Shown: positions 26,128 to 38,413, numbered from the stretch's first letter. The stretch is 64,000 bases of DNA from Sordaria brevicollis (GCA_033439795.1 JAUTDP010000011.1:310001-374000); one strand, 5' to 3'. Translations and numbers: made by a program. Notes: a model not told the origin generated them from the letters alone.

Positions 26128-29100
26128 GTATATTATATTTTATTATTGCGTTTATAACGTATAATTTTCGATTATTTAAGCGTACTAGGATCGCTTTATT
26201 TATAAATTATTGAATTTAATATTTTCTCTTTTTTTTCGATAGTTAAAATAATCTCCTTCGTTATAATAATTTCGACCGTTAATTATTCGCTAAAGCCGCG
26301 TCCCTTTATTTAAGGAATAAAGGTAGCCTTCTTTTTATTTAGCGGATAAAGGTAAGTACTACATTTTTCTCTTTCTCTCTCTCCGTTTTTAAAATTATTT
26401 TGCGAATTATAAACTTTCTCTTTATTTATTAATATTTAATATAGGTAATAATAGCGATCTTACGTATTTTTTAGGAAACGACGACGAATTCCCTACGATT
26501 TTTCGCTTTTTAAATATTAATAAGCCTCTTATAGTAAACGATTTATTTATTTACGATATTAACGTTTACGTTACTACCCTATGCGAATTTCCTATCTTTT
26601 AAAGTATTAATAGTTTTATTACCGCCGTCGAGGAGGATGAAGATAAGGAAACGGTCCTTGAAGATTATTTATCCGGAATTAATATTATCGCTAAATACCC
26701 CGCTTTCCGCTCGATTATCGTACTTATTATCCGTATTTATATTAAGATTCTATTTATTGTTAAAAATTATTGCGAGGAAATATTTATTAGCCGCCGTATT
26801 ATTAACGACGTTTAGAATATATTCGACGATGTAAATTTTAAATATTATTAATTTATCGCTAGGTATTAATCCCTTAAGGCCGATAAATTTATTATTAATA
26901 AATATAACGATACCCTTCGCGATATTATTTCGAAATTTACGATTTAGCTTAATACGAATATTATAAATAAAATTATTAATATTAATATTATATTTAGTTA
27001 CCGTTAAATTATTAATAATTTTCTTATTTTTATAAGAAAGGAGTTTAGTAGCGCTACTATCCGTTACGAGATCTTCGCCGCTTAGCGTTTCTATATTTAA
27101 TTTTAATAGAAAGTCGATATTTTTTTTTACCCCGATAAGGGTATTAAGATTATTAAAACGGCTATATTTCTAGGCCCGAAGATCCTATTTAATATTTATA
27201 AAGAGTTTTAAGCTATTTAGAATAATAAGCCCGAAGATATTTAATGTTGGAAAATTGGAAAGGAATTTATAAATTATTTAATTAAACGTTTTAAAAATAT
27301 TAATTTAATTAATAACGCTAGCCGCTATTTCGAAGAGTATTATATAAAGAACTACCCCTTTACCGAATTTAAGTAAGAATTTATTAATCTTTATAATTTG
27401 GTCGGTTATAACGACGCTATAAAAGTTTACTATTTTCGTAATAAGATTAATAAACGTTTTCGCGACGGTTTTACTTATTATAACCCTTTAACCGCCGATA
27501 ACTTCTACGCCTAATTCGATTTATACCGTACTATTACTATTAACTTTAAGGATACCGATTATTATTAAAAAATAATTAACCGCATTTTTAATTTATCCGC
27601 TATTAATACCGCCCCCGCCGCTAACTCTAATTCTACCCTTTATATTAATTTTAATAATATTCCTATTAATTAGGGTAGTAATAAAATAGACCTAAACGCT
27701 ATTGATTTAGCCGTATTTATTTATAAAGATATTTTCGATTAGCGTATACGTAAGGGCTTCTACCGCCGTTATAATTAAAAGGGTTATATTAATTATAATT
27801 ATATTAATTCGATAAATTATAACGATAAGGGCCGTTAGGATAGTAAGGGTAAGGGTAATAAAAAGAAGAAGAAGCGTAATTAAAGTTAATAAATTAAAGT
27901 CCGCGTTATTAATACTATTCTAATTGCCCCTACCGCCCCTATTACTCCGGCCGCCGAAAGTGAAGAATATTATAACGCTCCGGAAAACGAATAATTTTTA
28001 TATTTAATCGCGTATAAAGGCCTTAGTAATTATTATAATTCCTAATTAAAAAGAATAAGGTTTTAAATTCCCCGGAATTAAAAGGTTTAAAGGAAATACG
28101 GATTTAATTTTTAAATAATTCTATTACCCCAAATTCAATACTCCTTTCTTCCTACGTAATAACCGGTTTGTACAAAAACTATTATATTACCCTTATTAAT
28201 AATAAATGCTCCACGTTCGCTTTTATCGACCGTTCTTTTATAATAAAAAATAACCTTCCGCATTTTAAATTTTAACGCCTAAAGAAATTAATTTTAATTA
28301 ATAGTATAATTAAAGGCGTTATTTTTGAAGGGGTAAAAACTAAACTCCGTATTAAATTTTACAATAAAGTCGTTACCTTTTTAATATACGATATCTCCCT
28401 TAAATACCCTATAATTTTAGGTTTCCTATAGATATAATTCTATAAACCCGAAATTAATTACGACGCGTATAATATATAGTTTAAATATTACTATAATCGT
28501 TATTTTACTATAAATTTATTTAACGAATTAATTATAATACTATGCGCTATTTTTAATAACGTTACGGTCGCCGCTATTAGGGCTTTACTTAAATTTGCTT
28601 TAATAACGACCCCCTTTAAAGAGAATACGCCGGCTCCTAAGGCTATTTCCTTAATTACAATATAAGAATTAACCCTAATAATTATACCCTCGGCTATTTT
28701 TAAAACGAAGTCCGTTCTTTAAAATAAGCCCGCTCCCTAGAAGAAATCCGCTCCCTAAACTAACCCCGCTCCTATTTACGATTTACCTACTCCCGAACCC
28801 TCCCAACCTCCTATTCGCTATAATATTATTCTATTTAAAGCTTTAATTACTAGCCGAATTAGTATTAAGGTTTAAAGTATTTTAAAAATAACTATTCTTT
28901 TTATTAAAATTAAGAACCCTATAATTTACGAACTTTATATTAAATTAAATAGTCAACGTATATTAGCTAATACGTATTACGAATATAATCCTTATTCGTT
29001 TAAAACGGTAAATAATCCATTAGATTTAAAGGATATTAAAGAATTTAATACCGCTACGTTCAATTTTTTATATAAAAAGGATAATTTATAACTTATAATT

Positions 29101-32100
29101 ACAACGTACGCGGAATTTAAGCGTTTAACCGCTATTTATAAATTTAACGAAATTACCCTAACCGAAAAGATTATTAACGATATTTAAAATAGAAAGGGTA
29201 AGAGATATAAGGATACGTTATTAAAGAACTTTTATAATTTTATTGAAATTATAGCGGGTAACGGTTTTAAAGATAATATTAAGGCCGTAGTCTTAATAAA
29301 ATTATTAAACCTAATAGGTAATTTTAATTAAAATATTCCTATATATAAAAAAATTATTTATTAGATTATAATAATTAAAATCGTTAAGTAAATTAATTTT
29401 AATAAGATTATAGAGGAGGATACGAAGAAGTTTTTTAAAAAAAATCGACGGCTAATATTATTAAAGGAAGAGGTTATAGCTAAAGTCCCCGAATAATATT
29501 ATAAGAATATTTTAACTTTCTTACCCTAATTAACGGAGGAGGTCCTACTTTATTATATTTACGATTATAAAATTAAATTATTACTAGGCGTTAAATTATT
29601 TAATATTCGCGTTCGCTCGACGTCCCCTATCGAAATTTTGGTTATTAAGTAATAAATTAATAATAATCTTCGTAAGAATTTTATCCGCCCTTTATAATTA
29701 GCTACGGTTACCCCTATCCTTTTAATTAAAAAATTAGGTAATAGAGTCCGAATTTGCGTAAATTATAGAAGTATTAATAATATTACCCTAAAGTCCCGCT
29801 ACCCGTTCCCGCTAATTAAAGAAACTTTAAATTCGATTTATAAAGTAAAAATTTTTACTAAATTAAATATTATTATTATATTTAATCGGATACGGGTTAA
29901 AGAAGGTTACGAATAGTTAATTACGTTTATTATTCGTTTTAGCTTATTCGAATCCTTAATTTATCCGTTTAACTTTTAAAGCGCACTAAATACGTTTTAA
30001 AACTATATTAATAATATTTTATACAATATCCTCAATGTTTACGCAATTATATATTTTAATAATATCCTAATTTATTCTAATAATAAAGAGGAATACGAAT
30101 AATATATTAACGAGGTTTTGGAACGAATAATTAAAGTAAGATTATAAATCGATATCGATAAGTACGAATTTTATATAATATATATGAAGTATTTAGGTTT
30201 AATTATTACGCCCGGTAGTATTAAAATAGATCCCGAGAAGGTCGCTACCGTTATATTATAGTAAATTCCCGATTTTAAGCGTTCGCTATAGCGTTTCCTA
30301 AATTTTACTAATTTTTACCGACGTTTTATAAAATATTTTTCGATTATAATAGGGTTACTTTACGAATTAATTAAAAAAATAGTATTTATAAATTAAAAAT
30401 GGATAAAGCGGTATTAAAATTCTTTCGAAGTATTAAAGAGAATTTTTACGAGCGGATTAATTTTATATATTTATAATTAGTTTAAACCAATTATCGTAGA
30501 AACGGACGCTTTAAATTGGGTTTATAGAGGAATTTTATCGTAATATAATAATAATAGTATTTTACAACTAGTTGCTTATTTTAATTAAAAATATTCCGCC
30601 GCTAAATATAATTATAATATTTATAATAAAGAATTATTAATTATTATTAAAGTATTAAAGGAGTAGAAACCGGAATTTAAAAGAGTATAATAGCCGTTTA
30701 AAATTTTTATAAATTATTAAAATTTAAAAATATTTATAACGAATAAGTAGTTAACGCCCCGCTATATAAAGTGGTCCTAATTCTTGTTTCGTTTTAATTT
30801 TATAATTAAATACTAATTGGGTTCCTTCTAAATTCGCTTCGACGCTTTTAACTATAAATTAGAAAATATCCTTAAGAATATAGATAATAAACGGTTATTA
30901 GTACGCAATAAAGTTTTATTAAATAAGAACCTCTTTATTAACGGCGCTTTTATTTTAGAGCCGGAAAACGAACTGGACGTAAAAAATTTCGTTGGTTATA
31001 GGTATAAGGTTCTAAAAAAAATAGAATTAAAGGAATTAATAGGAATTAAATATTTATACGAATTAAATATTTTAAATAAAAAATTAATAAACGATTTAAT
31101 AACGGAATTTTATAAGAAGTCTACCTTTTTATAAAACGTTTTAATCTATTTATTGGACCCTAACCGTCGTGTATAATTAAAGGAAATACGTAAATAAATA
31201 GTAAAAATTTCGTTCGTAGAATATTACGTTATTTAAAGACGTACCTATTTTAAAAATATTATTATCGTAGACCTTAACGATTCTACTCTTTATTTATAAT
31301 TCCTTCGATATATTTATAATTCGCTATTAGTAGGGTATCTAAGTAGAGAAAAGACCTTCTACTTATTATTATAATTTTATTTTTAGTTAAGGATATATTA
31401 ATCCGTTAAAATGTATTATAAAGCGTATTTTTAGTACGTAAAGATAAAGCCTTTACGATATTCCCTTTACGGTTTATTAAAATTATTAGCCGTTTTTTTC
31501 GCGCTATAGAAGGATATTTTTATTAATTACGTCACCCCGTTAATACTTTATTTTCGGAGGGGATAGGAATTTAAATACGTTACGGTAGTTATTAATCGGT
31601 TAATAAAGATACGTTACTTTATTCTTTATAAGACTTTAACGGCGGAAAAATTAACGGAGCGTTTTATCGATAGAATTTATAGCCTTTACGGCGTACTTAA
31701 TATTATTATTTCTAACTGTAGTATATAATTTATTTCGACGTTTTAAAGGATTTTATTTTTAAAATTAAAAGTGAATTTAAAGCCTTCGTCCGCTTTTTAC
31801 CTATTTATTAATAATTAAACCGAGTATATTAACGCCGAAATAGAACGCTATTTAAGGATTTATATTAATTGGGCTTAAAATAATTAGGTCGATTAATTAC
31901 TAATTGTAAAATTTGCGGGAAATAATACCGCTTTTGAAATTACGGGAATATCCCCCTTCTTTACTAATTATAACTTTAACCTATATATAAATATCGAACC
32001 GGCTACCTTTTACCTTCCCGAATTATTGAAGGCTTAAAAGGCCGAATTCTTTAAAATTTATAAAATAACGGAATAATTCAAAATTATCCTCAATTTCGTA

Positions 32101-32899
32101 ATAATTAAAGTAAAATAAATATAATAACGTTACGAGGATAATATTAATATTAGAAAGTCGAACGCCCTAATTTATAAACCGGGCGATATAATCCTCTTCG
32201 ATATTTAGAATTTCGAAACCGGTCGCCCGTATGTTAAATTTATTCCGCTTTTCGAAGGCCTTTTTCCGATCGTTAAAATTAATACCCATTCCGTTATTCT
32301 TAAATTATTAGTTAATATAAAGTACGGACGGACTTTTAATATAAATAAAGTAAAGCTTTAATTACTAGCGGGGTTATTAAGCTAAATATAATAGTAGTAG
32401 AATATTTACGCTAATATAGGGAGGATTATACGCCGAACGGATAACGGCGAAGATTCTTTCGAATAGAATTTTATAGAAATCGATAAATATAAAAAAGAAA
32501 GGGGTTATTAAATATATTACGTTATTTAGGCTCCCCCTTATAAATTTAATTAATAACCGCGTATTAACGTAGTAATATATTTAAAAAAAGTTAAGGAATT
32601 CTACGAAAAATATCCCAACGCCTTAATATTATTAAATTAGGTTAAAACCGAGAGGAAGAGGCTTAAGGAAGAGGTATAGAGATTAGAGGAATTAAAAATA
32701 CCGTTAGAAAAGGGGGATTCGCCGGTAGAAAATACGGAGACTCCGGCCGAAGAATAAAAGGAGGTAAAGAGGAGGTCGCTATAATTGAGGACCGCCGCGG
32801 CTATAGAAACTTTTCGAAATATAGCGATACGTTTAATAAGGATTTCTATTATTTTATATAATAATAATTAATTATACGGCTTCTTTTAATTGGGGGTAG
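26128..32899 (+). pseudogene. Element D gag-pol relic
   Basis: Gag spans about 26430-27980. The protease-like stretch, with KCSTFAFID, lies near 28200-28250. RT spans about 29690-30120, with RICVNYR, YPFPLIKETL and the catalytic box YFNNILIYS at 30052-30078 (both Asp of the DD pair changed to Asn). RNase H lies near 30480-30750 and the integrase core near 31450-31900, with ISNCS in place of an SDR/SDG-type motif. A C-terminal region at about 32440-32560 (ending ERGY.IYYVI.APPY) resembles a chromodomain. Stop codons of RIP type interrupt all parts. The polypurine tract TGGGGGTAG precedes the 3' LTR. Confidence 0.8.
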
Positions 32900-33194
32900 T
32901 ATTATAGGCTTAATTTAATAATTGTACGTAATTTAGTTATATATTTATACTAAGGTTGTAATTATTACTGAGATGATTATAATTTTATTCGGCTGGCTCG
33001 CCGCTGCGGTCGTATAGCGATACGGTCGCGGTCCCGGTCATATGACTACGCGCGCCCTGCGTGCGTATGGTCTATGTGCCGTGCCTTTATAAGGGTAGCT
33101 ACCCGCGTATAGCTTCGCTCCCTTTCCTCTTTTCCTTCTTCGTGTAATATCGTATATCCTATTCTACCTACCTTGGTCGTGTTTACCCGTGATA
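32900..33194 (+). repeat. 3' LTR of element D (295 bp)
   Basis: It starts TATTATAGGCTTA (RIP form of TGTCATAGG...) and ends CCCGTGATA, followed by GTTTC. Its 3' part is much less mutated than its 5' part. Confidence 0.92.
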
Positions 33195-33199
33195 GTTTC

Positions 33200-33206
33200 C
33201 GCATCA
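33200..33206 (-). repeat. LTR of element C, last 7 bases beyond element D
   Basis: CGCATCA completes the LTR to 301 bp, matching the end of 17202-17502, and is directly followed by ATAGT (33207-33211), the target duplication of C. Confidence 0.88.
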
Positions 33207-33459
33207 ATAGTATAATTGTATTAAAATTTTAATAAAATTTAATTATAAAATAATTATTATAAGAAAAATATTATACGCACCACCTTTTTATACATTTTAG
33301 CGCGGGGTTAGTTATACGATTAACTTATTTTTAAACCGTTTATATAAAGCGTTAATTATTATAAATTATTTATATTCGTTTTAATAAATTCTTCTTAAAA
33401 TTTATTATACGGTCGTTTTATTTAATTATTACCCTTTTTATTATATTCTCTTTTTTATT

Positions 33460-34650
33460 AAATTTATTAATAATAATAAGGTTTATAATATTTTTATTAT
33501 TATCTTCGATATTTGGGCTATATAGGTCGGTTTTTTTAATTTAATTATAAAGTATTATAATTATATATACGATATTGTATTAAATTTCGATTAGGTATTT
33601 TAGCGCCGCCAACTTTACAATTTTGAATTGCTATTTTATTTTACCGATTGTAATTTCTACTTTTATACGATATTTCGAATATTTTAAATTATATAACTCT
33701 TTTTTATTCTTAAATCGCCCTTTTTTATTCTTTTATTTAAATAAATAATATTATATAATAATATAAGGTACGAAAATACTACGTATTAGGTAGAACCCCG
33801 CGTTATTAAGGTAAAACTTCCCGGGCGGTATTATAAATTTAAAGTCGAAGGCTAATTTTAATAATTTAGAATTATATATCGATCCCTTTATTCCCGGAAA
33901 TATATACGTAAATAAGCCGTCGAATCTAATTATAATAAATACGTTTTATATTGTATAGTTTTTACGATTATATTATGCGTTAGCTTTAACGGTTAGTATT
34001 TAGGTATATATTAGAATCCCGTCAATAGCGCTAATATAATTATAGAAGAATCAATTAGAAATTTCATTTTATAATATATTTTCGTATATTATATTAGAAT
34101 TTAATTATATAATAACTTAGGTATATAAAAGGATTATAGTACGTAATATATCGTTAAAATTTCGATTAATAGTATTAATATTATAATTAAATCGATATAC
34201 GGTATTTTAATAGGTTTTATTATAATTATAAATATATAAGAAGGTTATAAGCTTTTATTTAAGGGATATCCCCTTTATATTACGGATATTAGTATTTCGA
34301 AATATTTAATCGATTAATTATATAAACGGATAGTGCCTTATATAGTATAAGTCGAATAATTTTAATTTTCGATTATAGTGGAGCGTATTTCGAGTAATTA
34401 CCTCTCCTTCGAATCGATTTATATAGATTGACCCCTATAGTATATTATAACTACCGCGAGTACGTATAGAAACTAATATAATAATAACGGTTAATATAAT
34501 TTATATAAAAAATAGCCGTATTCGATTTTGGATTTTAATAGGGGTATTTATAGCGTTAGAAGTATTATTATTAATAGAAATAAATAAAAATAATATATTC
34601 GAAAATATATTCGATTACCCGTTTTAGTTAACGTAATACCCCTATTACGC
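33460..34650 (-). pseudogene. PIF/Harbinger DDE transposase, RIP-inactivated
   Basis: On the minus strand, reading through RIP stops gives a DDE_Tnp_4-type nuclease. The motif AIDGI (ancestrally an AIDGTH-like motif; first Asp codon at 34021-34023 intact) is followed by RFDGLFTYIFPG, then IPPGKFYL and NAGF, then a KVE.TIG block near the end. Family knowledge assigns the catalytic triad to the Asp of DGTH, the Asp of DAGY/F and the Glu of the VER/VET block. Here the second Asp codon (33802-33804) reads Asn, as RIP would produce from GAC; the first Asp and the Glu are still readable. The N-terminal part (to about 34650) is degraded and its start cannot be fixed. The gene is convergent with the Myb/SANT-like gene, and element C is inserted between them. 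Confidence 0.82.
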
Positions 34651-34912
34651 ACCCGATTAATAGTAAAAATATACTATTTTTTTGTGTATTTAAATTAATT
34701 AGCCTTAGTACTTTACGATATTGCTTTAGGAAGCTAATTAGGTTGGATGCGGGCGACCTATTATTTATAGGGGGGTTATAGGGGGTTTATAAGGACCCTG
34801 GTCGAAAAGATACAAGTTGAAATCCTTTGCGTCTTCTTTTGGCCATTTGTAGTGTAATCAACTGTATATACACCGTATAATAACAATAGGGGTCAAATTT
34901 GTATAGGAAACG

Positions 34913-34942
34913 GATTAACGGTTGGAAAATTGAAACGCGCCC
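34913..34942 (-). repeat. Right terminal inverted repeat of the Harbinger-type element
   Basis: The reverse complement begins GGGCGCGTTTCAATTTTCC and mirrors 466-495. It is followed by TAT (34943-34945), the matching copy of the 3-bp target duplication. Confidence 0.9.
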
Positions 34943-34945
34943 TAT

Positions 34946-37900
34946 GTGTAAACGAGGACGTAGATTAGGAGCGATTAGGTAAAATGCAACGAGTTTTGTT
35001 GAACGTTAACCGATGGTATGTATGCAATTACTTACAGATTCGGAAGTGTTAAGTAGCACAGTCACATATGTATGTGGAGGACTATGGCTTCGACAGCCTC
35101 GTTGTAGCACTGGCAGAATATCTGGTTACGGTATATCACGATACTGGTGACATGCGTTGACTACTATACTATAGGATTTCAGGTTGTAGAGAAATTCATA
35201 AGGACAACCCCAAAGGGGTATAGAGCATACATGCCGTGCACCGGATAATGGGGTACACAAGCGGGAGGCCCTAAGCCCTGCCATTGAGCTTACCTAGCGA
35301 GGACAGCGAGTTAGATAGCATAACTGGCGTTTCCGATGATGCATGTCAAAAGCCTCGTGGTAGGCTGCAATATGTGGAATCTGTTATGTGAAACGAAAGA
35401 GGATGGGGGTTGGTACTCGGTACTACCTGCTAAGTGTAGAACTCGCTGAGGCTTGTAGGAAGAGGGTGAAATGACATAGAAGGAGTAACGTGCAGTGGCC
35501 TATATGGTTGACTTTTCCCTTCGACGAGGGTTGTGTTGTACCAGGTCATGGACTGTGATACCGGACCTGTAATAACCCATTGCAGAACCACGTAGTTGAG
35601 TATGAGGCTTTACTAGGGTTTCTTGGGTTTGCTGTCATGACAATTCCATGCTCGTGGACAGCGAACCTTCAACCTTGATGGTCCTCGGTGTCACTTGATG
35701 GCAGGGCAACTTTCTTGGGCATGTCCATGGACGATCCATGATCGACATCAGGGTTTGCTACCCTCTCTCACCACTTTGGACCGAGTTGACCAAAGTGTAT
35801 GACGCTGAATGACACTGTCCTCCCGAATGCAAGCCTCCTCACCCACAACTATGCCTATCCATGAATAAATCCAGGGCTTTGCCATGCACCCTCGTGTAAT
35901 GATCAGTAACCCGTACCAAGGTCGTGGTGAAGGTATTGGTAACAGCATCCTCTTACGAGCCTATAAGACGTGCTTGGCATAAACGGTATGCTAATGACTA
36001 CCCGTGGACGGATATGTAATGCGAATGCCATCCGCCGATCTGGAATTGTTCAGTAATGGTACATAGCGAAGGGCCCACGTGTTGGATATAGACATTGGGT
36101 CTGGGGAACCAAGTAGAAGTAGCCAAGCTTCGGTTCTGGACTCACTGAAGCTCGAAGGGCCAGCCCTGGGAGGCTTGGAGAGAACTTGTGTAAATGACGA
36201 TGTCTTTTTCCAAGACTTGCCCAAGGAAAAAAGAACCCGAATCAATCCAATTCAGACGAACCAGATTCTCGGGAGAAGACAACGAGGACCGAAATCTACG
36301 GTTACTGGCGGTGCTTGTCTGGTGGACACACTCGACGAGATGTCGTCTCGTGTGGATCTTTTTACCGCAGTCCATAAAATGGAACCAGATGGGCCCAAGT
36401 GGAAATGCCTTCCAGAGGGCTGGGCTGTTAGTGGATGGCTAGACACAGTTAGTGTTTAAAGTGGCTCCAGGTACCAGGATGCTAACAGTTCTTGAGCAGC
36501 CCGTTCCAGGGAGCGGTCAAGTTGAAGGCACGTTTTGATTTGATTGGTTGGGGATGTGTCTTTGGTCTTGGCTTGACCCTGGGGATTGTGAAATTCTGAG
36601 ACTTTGTGTGAAAGCCGAACACACAAAAAAGTCTCGAACACTGAACACAAAAGTGTCTTTGATCGATAGGCCGCGGTTCGGTTCAAGGTTGTTTTGAGCC
36701 GGCTGTGCCGAGCCGAGTTTTGGAGTTTTGAGTTTTGAACATCAGATTGATGTTGACGAACCGGAGAGGGCGTTGTGGGAACGGGTTCATCTTGTTGTTA
36801 GCTCTCGACTAAGGGCTATGCCACGCCGTATGTACGACATTGACACAGAACAGACACACCGATAAGATGTCATAATGGAATTGGAGTTAACCAGGCTGAG
36901 TGAGAGCCCCGCTTTATCAACCATACCTTAGGATAGAAACAGGGCCGACCTGCCGTTGACCGGTGAATATCGACAAGCGAAGAGGGTGTGTAGCACAGCA
37001 AGGAAGATTAGATCATGAGGTGTGGTGGTCAAGACGGATGATTTGCGCCGGGGATACATGATTGCCGCCCGCGATAACATTGGAGTGAGAGCGATGTCGG
37101 GCTCCTATCAGTTGAGAGGAACCGAAACCTGGAAAAGCAGCAAGGGAAAGATATGCGCCTTGCCGGAGTCCGGAGCATTATAATACGGACATATAGCGGG
37201 CCGGGCATCGAGATCCAATTCGAGAGAGTGTCAAGATAAGGCACGATCCTCCATCAACCCGTAGGAATGGAGACAGACACACCGTGGATCCTATTGAGCG
37301 GCTGAGCGGACACGGCGGGAAAATCCTATATCCAACATGTTGAAAGGGCATTATTGTCAGACAACAAACCAATGGGAGAGGTTCCAGAGACGGGACGGGG
37401 AGCCTGTCAACGATCAGAGCAAGGAAACGTGATACTAAACTGAGGACTCCATTGACCAGCGGTTGTTTCGGTTGATTGATGATGCACAGCAGGCATTGTT
37501 GAAGAGCAATTAAAGTTGCCAACGTGGACCAAAGAAGGGATCATCGTGGAGGAAGTCTATCGATGGAGGTTGACAGATGGAGTTGAAGTTTGATAGAGAC
37601 GGGAGGTACGTACCTCGTATACTTTGAGTACCTCTAGGGCCATCTCTCTGGACCACCTGATCTGGATCGCCATGGGACCTCGACAATCTCCCTTGAAGAT
37701 GAAAAAAACACTAACAATATGGAAAAAGTGTTCAAGTGACTGGACAGCAATTTGTAACAAGGTTCTTGTTCAGACGTTAGAGACATGATGGAAAGCCGCC
37801 ACCCGGTGTTAGTTCAGTCTAGTTTGTAACTATCATCAAATCCGATTCCATGATCAGTGCACGCATCACCTGCACCATCGAACTTTTTGGCCACTGCGCC

Positions 37901-38132
37901 CAACACCTACATGTTGCATTACACCATTGCGCATATTCTGCTATTCCTGTTCCTGATAACAGTCAGAAGTCTCTTTTGTATAGCCAATTATAACAATCTC
38001 AGATTGGGCTGAAAAGAAAACCTCAAGACTGTTCATCGTCATTTTACAGCCCAAATTGTTAATGGGGTACGTACCTCTCTGTTAGTGTCACAGGTCAAGC
38101 GATTAGGGCGTGTCCGACGACTCGGAAATCCG
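34946..38132. other. Unique, non-RIP sequence with no supported gene
   Basis: Composition returns to normal directly outside the transposon end. No open frame here begins with ATG, reaches a convincing length and reads like a known protein. The longest plus-strand frame (36079-36459, 126 codons) starts with GTG and overlaps frames of similar size on the other strand. I see no tRNA or rRNA. It may hold promoter or untranslated sequence of the KCS1-like gene, or long non-coding transcripts, but nothing in the sequence shows it. Confidence 0.5.
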
Positions 38133-38413
38133 ACCTGGAAATCTTCCAGGTCGTTTTTTTCCAAGTGCTGTTCGGCGACACCTGGAAGTTGTCTACCTGG
38201 AAATCCCCCATTTCCAAGACCTGGAAATCATTCTTCTCCACAACAACCCAAACCACCAATAAGGTCATCGGATTCACACCCAAAATTCCGAAAGTCACTT
38301 CCACACCTCTAGACCTCTGGAAGCTCGACCTGGAAACGAGGACCTCCCAAACTCATTTCCGTATGGCTCGTACTCACCTTCTAAAATACATTTCCAGGTC
38401 ACCATTTCCAGGC
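38133..38413. promoter_or_regulatory. Cluster of eight ACCTGGAAA / TTTCCAGGT motifs upstream of the KCS1-like gene
   Basis: Motif copies at 38133, 38143 (reverse), 38180, 38195, 38219, 38328, 38391 (reverse) and 38405 (reverse, TTTCCAGGC). The first two form a near-palindrome, ACCTGGAAATCTTCCAGGT. The cluster lies 370-650 bp before the start codon, so it is promoter or 5' leader. Nothing comparable was noticed elsewhere in the window. Function is unknown: it may be a transcription factor array or a decayed tandem repeat. Confidence 0.6.

Larger units (their letters stand above)
25833..33194 (+). mobile_element. Ty3/gypsy element D, complete but RIP-dead, inserted in an LTR of element C
   Basis: The element is 7362 bp with two 295-bp LTRs and the perfect duplication GTTTC (25828-25832 and 33195-33199). 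Plus-strand order: gag, protease, RT, RNase H, integrase, then a possible chromodomain. It is a different family from A, B and C by LTR sequence and protein reading. It lies only 7 bp from the outer end of the C LTR, so it is younger than C. Confidence 0.92.
17202..33206 (-). mobile_element. Ty3/gypsy element C on the minus strand, interrupted by element D
   Basis: The left LTR is 17202-17502 (301 bp). The right LTR is split by element D into 25539-25832 and 33200-33206, also 301 bp in total. The 5-bp duplication ATAGT flanks it (17197-17201 and 33207-33211). Without D it is 8638 bp. Coding runs on the minus strand: reverse transcriptase near 20270 and a gag-like N/R-rich tail near 22320-22600. 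It is inserted in the Harbinger element between its two genes. RIP is heavy. Confidence 0.9.
466..34942. mobile_element. PIF/Harbinger-type DNA transposon, RIP-mutated, split by two nested retrotransposon clusters
   Basis: The left end (466-495) and the right end (34913-34942) are inverted copies of each other: 28 of 30 bases match, beginning GGGCGCGTTTCA. The trinucleotide TAT flanks both ends (463-465 and 34943-34945), and 3-bp duplications are typical of PIF/Harbinger elements. Removing element A with one duplication (2710-16466) and element C with one duplication (17202-33211) leaves 4710 bp. That remainder carries a Myb/SANT-like DNA-binding gene on the plus strand and a DDE transposase on the minus strand, the two-gene plan known for this superfamily. 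Both genes carry many RIP-made stop codons, so the element cannot move itself. The first 150 bp or so and the last 150 bp or so are nearly free of RIP. The superfamily call rests on the transposase motifs, the duplication length and the second gene together. Confidence 0.88.

Noticed and set aside
26637..26834. Plus-strand frame of 65 codons in element D
   Set aside because: It is out of frame with the gag reading, which continues through RIP stops across the same bases.
36079..36459. 126-codon plus-strand frame as a gene
   Set aside because: It begins with GTG, is overlapped by frames of like size on both strands, and has no recognisable domain.
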